Source: Rhodococcus sp. P1Y (GTDB lineage Bacteria; Actinomycetota; Actinomycetes; Mycobacteriales; Mycobacteriaceae). Taken from it: DNA of 64,000 nt. Location of the stretch: positions 4,526,001 through 4,590,000 of the forward strand of contig NZ_CP032762.1 of the NCBI RefSeq assembly GCF_003641205.1. Reading direction: 5' to 3'. The translations under genes were made by a program, and so were the position numbers. Positions within the stretch are counted from its first letter, which is position 1, and each line of letters opens with the position of its first letter. The notes below the pieces were generated by a model that saw nothing but the letters and a program-made list of their open reading frames with translations, was not told where the DNA came from and did not search any database. Positions 60,404 through 64,000 of this stretch are shown in pieces.

Positions 60404-61554
60404 GAAAAGTTGCAGTCGTCGGCGCGGGAATGACACCGTTCGCGGAGCATTTCGCCCTGGGGATGAAAGATCTACTGCCGATGGCCTATGCAGACGCCGC
60501 ACACAGCGTGGACAAGGGTATCGAGAAGTCCGACATCGAAGCGGCGTGGTTCGGCGCAATGGGTACAACCGACGGATTCCCGTCGGGCGTTCTCGCCGAT
60601 TCACTCGGAATACCCGACATCCCGGTAACTCGAATCGAGAACTCGTGCGCAACGGGCAACGACGCGATCCGAAATGCCCTGTACGGAATCGCCTCGGGTG
60701 CCTTCGAGGTGGCGCTGGTGATGGGTGCGGACAAGATTCGCGAGACGGCATCGAAAGCCATGTTGTGGGAGTGGGAATCGGCTTCGCGTGACATGGCGTG
60801 GGACTACCCACTCGGCGTTGTCTCCCCTGCCGGCTTTGCCCTGCATGTGAACCGTTACCTTCACGAATCGCCCGCAACACGTGAACACATGGCCATGATC
60901 GCGGTCAAGAATCACCGCCAAGGTGCGAACAACCCCAAAGCACGACTGCAATTCGAGATCACCATCGAGCAGGCACTCGAGGCTCCTACCGTGGTAACTC
61001 CGTTCGGCCTGTACGACTGCGCCCCGCAAAGCGATGGAGCTGCGGCGCTGATCCTTGCTTCCGAGGATGCAGTCGACCGATATACAGACCGCCCCGTCTG
61101 GGTACGCGGTGTCGGGTTGGGTCTCGATTCCGTCATGCATCAGCACAAGATCGACATGACCGCGTTCCCGGCCACCACACGGGCTGCCAAGCGTGCATTC
61201 CGCATGGCAGGAATGACTCCGGCCGATGTGGACGTCGCCGAGATCCATGACTACTTCACCGGAATCGAACTGATCAGCTACGAGGACCTGGGGTTTGCGG
61301 ATCGGTTCGAGGGCTACAAGCTCCTCGAAACCGGTGAGACGTCCGTGGGCGGCTCGCTACCGGTGAATCCCAGTGGCGGACTGAAGTCGAAAGGTCACCC
61401 GCCGGGCGCGACCGGTGTGGCCCAATGTGTCGAGCTCTTCGACCAGCTGCGCGGGACAGCAATCAATCAAGTCGAGAATGCGCGAGTCGGTCTGGCACAC
61501 AACATCGGTGGTCCCTCCGCCGTCTCCGCTGTAACCATCCTGGAAGGGCCTTGA
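60400..61554 (+). CDS. Thiolase, SCP-x type
   Basis: A 384-residue thiolase-superfamily enzyme of the SCP-x/lipid-transfer branch that keeps the nucleophile (Cys83 in ENSCATG), the GHPPGATG histidine motif and the closing AHNIGG segment. It should be an active 3-ketoacyl-CoA thiolase for branched or steroid-like chains. It is coupled by an ATGA overlap to the HMG-CoA synthase-like/DUF35 gene, so the two probably form a complex. A 14-bp hairpin follows. Confidence 0.9.
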   Translation: MRKVAVVGAGMTPFAEHFALGMKDLLPMAYADAAHSVDKGIEKSDIEAAWFGAMGTTDGFPSGVLADSLGIPDIPVTRIENSCATGNDAIRNALYGIASGAFEVALVMGADKIRETASKAMLWEWESASRDMAWDYPLGVVSPAGFALHVNRYLHESPATREHMAMIAVKNHRQGANNPKARLQFEITIEQALEAPTVVTPFGLYDCAPQSDGAAALILASEDAVDRYTDRPVWVRGVGLGLDSVMHQHKIDMTAFPATTRAAKRAFRMAGMTPADVDVAEIHDYFTGIELISYEDLGFADRFEGYKLLETGETSVGGSLPVNPSGGLKSKGHPPGATGVAQCVELFDQLRGTAINQVENARVGLAHNIGGPSAVSAVTILEGP

Positions 61555-61574
61555 CCGTCCAACGGCCGACGAAT

Positions 61575-61620
61575 TCTGCCCCTCCTCTCAGCGGTGCGTA
61601 CCGCGAAGAGGAGGGGCAGA
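61575..61620. terminator. Bidirectional hairpin terminator
   Basis: Perfect 14-bp stem (TCTGCCCCTCCTCT and its complement) with an 18-base loop between the convergent thiolase and DUF35 genes. Confidence 0.75.
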
Positions 61621-61650
61621 GCGCGTACTGCTGGCTTACTGTGAAGCCAG

Positions 61651-62076
61651 CTAGCGATCGTCCGCAGGCACCACAGGTCGAAAGACAGGCAGCACCATGC
61701 CTTCGTCGTCGGCACTGAAAAATACCTGGACCGCCAGGCCGACGGCGAGTTCGACGAAGTCGACGGCTGTGAGGTTCGTGTGGAAAAAGGGCCCGTCGTC
61801 CAGCTGCACCACCGCAACGATGGTCGGGCTGTCGGTGAACGTCCGGGAGTACTTGTGATGCACGACGGTCCACGTGTGCACGCGTCCCCGACCTGACGAA
61901 CGTACCCATTCGGTGCTCTGCATTCCGTGAGTCGGGCATGATCCCGCGGGCCAGAACGACTTTCCGCACTCGGCACAGCGGTAGACCAGGAAAATGCCCT
62001 CCCTGCACGCATCCCAGAACGGTTGATCGATCGCGTCCTCGACCACATCGCCCGGAAGCGGGCGTCCCACGCTCAC
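61651..62076 (-). CDS. DUF35 OB-fold/zinc-ribbon acyl-CoA-binding protein
   Basis: A 141-residue DUF35 protein with a zinc ribbon (Cys34, Cys37, Cys47 and probably His50 in SCPTHG) followed by an OB fold (GRVHTWTVVHHKYS). DUF35 proteins bind the acyl-CoA and partner thiolase-fold retro-aldolases (ChsH2 with Ltp2). The GTG start overlaps the stop of the preceding thiolase-fold gene in a GTGA junction. The frame continues upstream, but only inside that gene. Together the two genes are a split version of the fusion at 9115-10782. Confidence 0.87.
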   Translation of the reverse strand: MSVGRPLPGDVVEDAIDQPFWDACREGIFLVYRCAECGKSFWPAGSCPTHGMQSTEWVRSSGRGRVHTWTVVHHKYSRTFTDSPTIVAVVQLDDGPFFHTNLTAVDFVELAVGLAVQVFFSADDEGMVLPVFRPVVPADDR

Positions 62077-63239
62077 CGCGTCGCTCCCAGGACGAGGCTC
62101 GCGTGTGACCACGAGCCCTGCACACCACCATTGCCACCAGAACCACTCACAAGACATGTTTTTGGATCGTCGATCTGGCTGGAAGGCGCCTGACCACGCA
62201 TCTGAAGTATCCCTTCGCTCAGCGGTGTGAAGCCTGTGGCATAGAAGCCGGACAGCTGGCCGCCACCTGTATTCGTCGGGATGCTGCCGTTCGGCCCGGT
62301 GTGGCCCGCTGCAACGAATTCGCCGCCCTCGCCGGGCGCGCAGAACCCGTACTCCTCCAGCTGCATCAGGACTGCGATCGTGAAGGGAGCGTACAGCTGT
62401 GCAGTATCGATGTCCTCGAGGTCGACGCCAGCCTGGCCGAGTGCAGTCCGAGCCGCTCGGCCGACATTCATCGACTCGAACATCGTTCCGTTCCACCATG
62501 TCTCGATTGCATGCGACGTTCCGCCACCGAGCACACTGACGGCTCGATCGGTGATGTCAGCGGCACGCTCGGTCGACGTGACGATGACGGCGGCACCGCC
62601 GTCGGTCGGTCGAGAGCAGTCGAGCAGGCGGAGTGGGTCGACGATCATCCGTGAACCCTGATGGTCGTCGAGGGTGATCGGCTGCTTGTACCCCTGGGCG
62701 CCGGGCCGCGTGGACGCATACTCCCTCTCGACGACCGCGACCCGGCCGAGATCCTCGGACGTCGTGCCGTACAACTCCATATGCCTACGGGCCGCGAGCG
62801 CGTAGGTGGCCGCAGGCCCTACCATGCCGTACAGGTATGGATAGCCGTAGCTGTAGGCCCTGATATCCCGCTCCGTTCCGTTCTCGGTATGCGGGGACAG
62901 CTTCTTGTGCGGCGACGAATAAGCCTCCCCGTAGAGGCAGGCAACGGTCGTAGCCTGACCGGTGGCGATCGCACCGGCGGCCACCAAGACGCTCGCGGTG
63001 GGCGACGTCCCGCCCGTCATCAAAGAGTACGAGAAGCCTGGGGAGAGTCCCAAGTATCTGAGATCCTCGAACGACGCGCCAACCATGATGTAGCCATCGA
63101 TCTCCGACCGCCCGAGCCCGGCGTCCGCCAGCGCGAGATCGAGCGCCTGTCGACGCAATTCACGCCCGGATACGCCCAGATGACGGCCCTGCTCGGTCAA
63201 GCCCATGCCTACAATCGAAGCGTCCATCTGTGAACCCAC
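62073..63239 (-). CDS. Ltp2-like thiolase-fold protein lacking the nucleophilic cysteine (candidate retro-aldolase)
   Basis: A 388-residue thiolase-superfamily protein. The segment that holds the nucleophile in thiolases reads TSPTASVLVAAG, without cysteine. The tyrosine of LYAPFT and the tyrosine of LSGFYATG match those typical of Ltp2-type aldolases, and the C-terminus has the NTGGGQLS motif. It probably cleaves a beta-hydroxyacyl-CoA with the DUF35 partner encoded next. GAAGG precedes the GTG start; an ATG four codons later is possible. Confidence 0.87.
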   Translation of the reverse strand: MGSQMDASIVGMGLTEQGRHLGVSGRELRRQALDLALADAGLGRSEIDGYIMVGASFEDLRYLGLSPGFSYSLMTGGTSPTASVLVAAGAIATGQATTVACLYGEAYSSPHKKLSPHTENGTERDIRAYSYGYPYLYGMVGPAATYALAARRHMELYGTTSEDLGRVAVVEREYASTRPGAQGYKQPITLDDHQGSRMIVDPLRLLDCSRPTDGGAAVIVTSTERAADITDRAVSVLGGGTSHAIETWWNGTMFESMNVGRAARTALGQAGVDLEDIDTAQLYAPFTIAVLMQLEEYGFCAPGEGGEFVAAGHTGPNGSIPTNTGGGQLSGFYATGFTPLSEGILQMRGQAPSSQIDDPKTCLVSGSGGNGGVQGSWSHASLVLGATR

Positions 63240-63275
63240 CGTCTACCTTCCAGCGAAATCGACTATTAAACAGGC

Positions 63276-64000
63276 TCAGTTCGATCCCTGGTTCGTCCAC
63301 ATCTCTTCAGGAAGCGGCGACCCGAGGCCGTAGAGCTTCACGCCGTACACCCCCGTGCCCGACAACATCGCCGGCGTCGACCTGATGTAGAACACGCCCG
63401 GAACCAGATCGACCAGGCGTTCCTGGACTTCGTCGTACGCATTCTTTCGCTCTTCCTGTGTCGCTCCGACCCGACCCGCATCCAGTGCCCGGTCGAGTTC
63501 CGGGTCGCTGATGCCGGTCATGTTGCCCGACGACTTCGAATGGAAATTGACCCACAGTTCGGTATCGGGATCCAGAATGTTCGCGCTGGTGACCACCATC
63601 TGAAAATCGCGGTTCCCGACCACTGATTGAATAGTGGTGGAGTCCAGGGTTTTCACTCCGATGTCGACATTGTCGTAGACGCTCAGTTGTGTCTGAACGG
63701 CTTCCGCTGCGAGCTTGTTCTCCGCGCTGGAGAAGCTGGTGAAGTCGAACTTCACCGGGCTTCCTTCGTCGGCCAGCTCATCGAAGAGCGCCTGCGCTTC
63801 CTCCTGGTTGGTGTGCCTCAGTTCGATATCGCTGTAGTACGGCGACTCGGCGGAAAACAGCGTGTTCGGGACCTCACCTGCATCGCTGTAGACGATCATG
63901 TTGAGTGTTGCGAGATCGAGGGCCATCGACACCGCCCGGCGTGCCCGCGGATCGTCGAACGGCGCAGTACGGGTGTTCATGGCAAGGTACTGCCCACCGC
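63276..64000 (-). CDS. Peptide/nickel-type ABC substrate-binding protein (family 5), C-terminal part
   Basis: The gene continues beyond the right edge of the window; about 241 codons are visible. The GQYLAMNT segment followed by DDPRARRAVSMALD is a hallmark of family 5 solute-binding proteins, and the rest matches the C-terminal lobe. The missing part should include the signal peptide and N-terminal lobe. Such proteins feed Opp/Dpp-type importers, so a second uptake system probably lies beyond the window. It ends 36 bp before the thiolase-fold gene in the same direction. Confidence 0.85.
   Translation of the reverse strand, partial: GGQYLAMNTRTAPFDDPRARRAVSMALDLATLNMIVYSDAGEVPNTLFSAESPYYSDIELRHTNQEEAQALFDELADEGSPVKFDFTSFSSAENKLAAEAVQTQLSVYDNVDIGVKTLDSTTIQSVVGNRDFQMVVTSANILDPDTELWVNFHSKSSGNMTGISDPELDRALDAGRVGATQEERKNAYDEVQERLVDLVPGVFYIRSTPAMLSGTGVYGVKLYGLGSPLPEEMWTNQGSN

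Noticed and set aside
1..64000. Search for CRISPR repeats, tRNA/rRNA genes, transposases and attachment sites
   Set aside because: None seen by eye. No regularly spaced repeats and no recombinase-type proteins appear in any frame.

Overview
The window is high-G+C actinobacterial DNA. Many starts are GTG, 4-bp ATGA/GTGA start/stop overlaps are common, TetR and GntR regulators are abundant, and the acyl-CoA enzyme repertoire looks like Rhodococcus or a close mycolic-acid relative. The genus is inferred from style and gene content only. I see no rRNA, tRNA, CRISPR array, transposase or integrase. Almost all of the DNA encodes catabolic enzymes, mostly for CoA thioesters, with their regulators and uptake systems.

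Region 1 (about 0-21 kb): aldehyde dehydrogenase, two 3-hydroxyisobutyrate-dehydrogenase-type genes (one frameshifted), a CaiB-type CoA transferase, a pair of small MaoC-like hydratase subunits, a two-domain VOC protein, a TetR regulator, an AccD-like carboxyltransferase, a fused DUF35-thiolase-fold protein, an acyl-CoA ligase, an alpha/beta hydrolase, SDRs, an acyl-CoA dehydrogenase pair, a thiolase, and a DoxX/flavoprotein reductase pair. Promoters here share a 14-bp palindrome, TGAAC-N4-GTTCA (four close and two variant copies). One variant lies upstream of the TetR gene at 6712-7551, so this looks like one local regulon.

Region 2 (about 21-37 kb): a TetR/MFS exporter pair, an SDR, a TetR/aldehyde dehydrogenase/CMD/TauD operon, a two-domain flavin-type split-barrel protein, an EthD-like protein, and a long leftward operon with an SDR, a Rieske oxygenase, a second SDR, a thiamine-diphosphate enzyme, an aldehyde dehydrogenase and a second TauD-type dioxygenase. 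The two TauD genes are paralogues that share part of their untranslated leader.

Region 3 (about 37-59 kb): a CaiB-type CoA transferase, two acyl-CoA ligases, an SDR, a type I Baeyer-Villiger monooxygenase beside an SMP-30/NHL-type possible lactonase, a fused MaoC protein, two pairs of acyl-CoA dehydrogenases around an enoyl-CoA hydratase-fold protein, a FadR-type GntR regulator, and a Liv-type ABC importer with fused permeases. Six promoter regions carry a second palindrome, core ATCNTTNNNAKGAT, which also lies upstream of the Rieske operon and the GntR gene. The GntR protein is the likely regulator.

Region 4 (about 59-64 kb): an HMG-CoA-synthase-like/DUF35 protein with an SCP-x-type thiolase, a thiolase-fold protein lacking the nucleophilic cysteine with its DUF35 partner, and the C-terminal part of a peptide-type solute-binding protein cut by the window edge.

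Taken together, the window suggests a large dispensable pathway for a cyclic or branched, terpenoid- or steroid-like substrate: ABC uptake, oxygenation (Rieske, Baeyer-Villiger, TauD), possible lactone opening, CoA activation, then beta-oxidation with paired dehydrogenases, MaoC hydratases and thiolases or Ltp/DUF35 retro-aldolases. The actual substrate cannot be read from the sequence.
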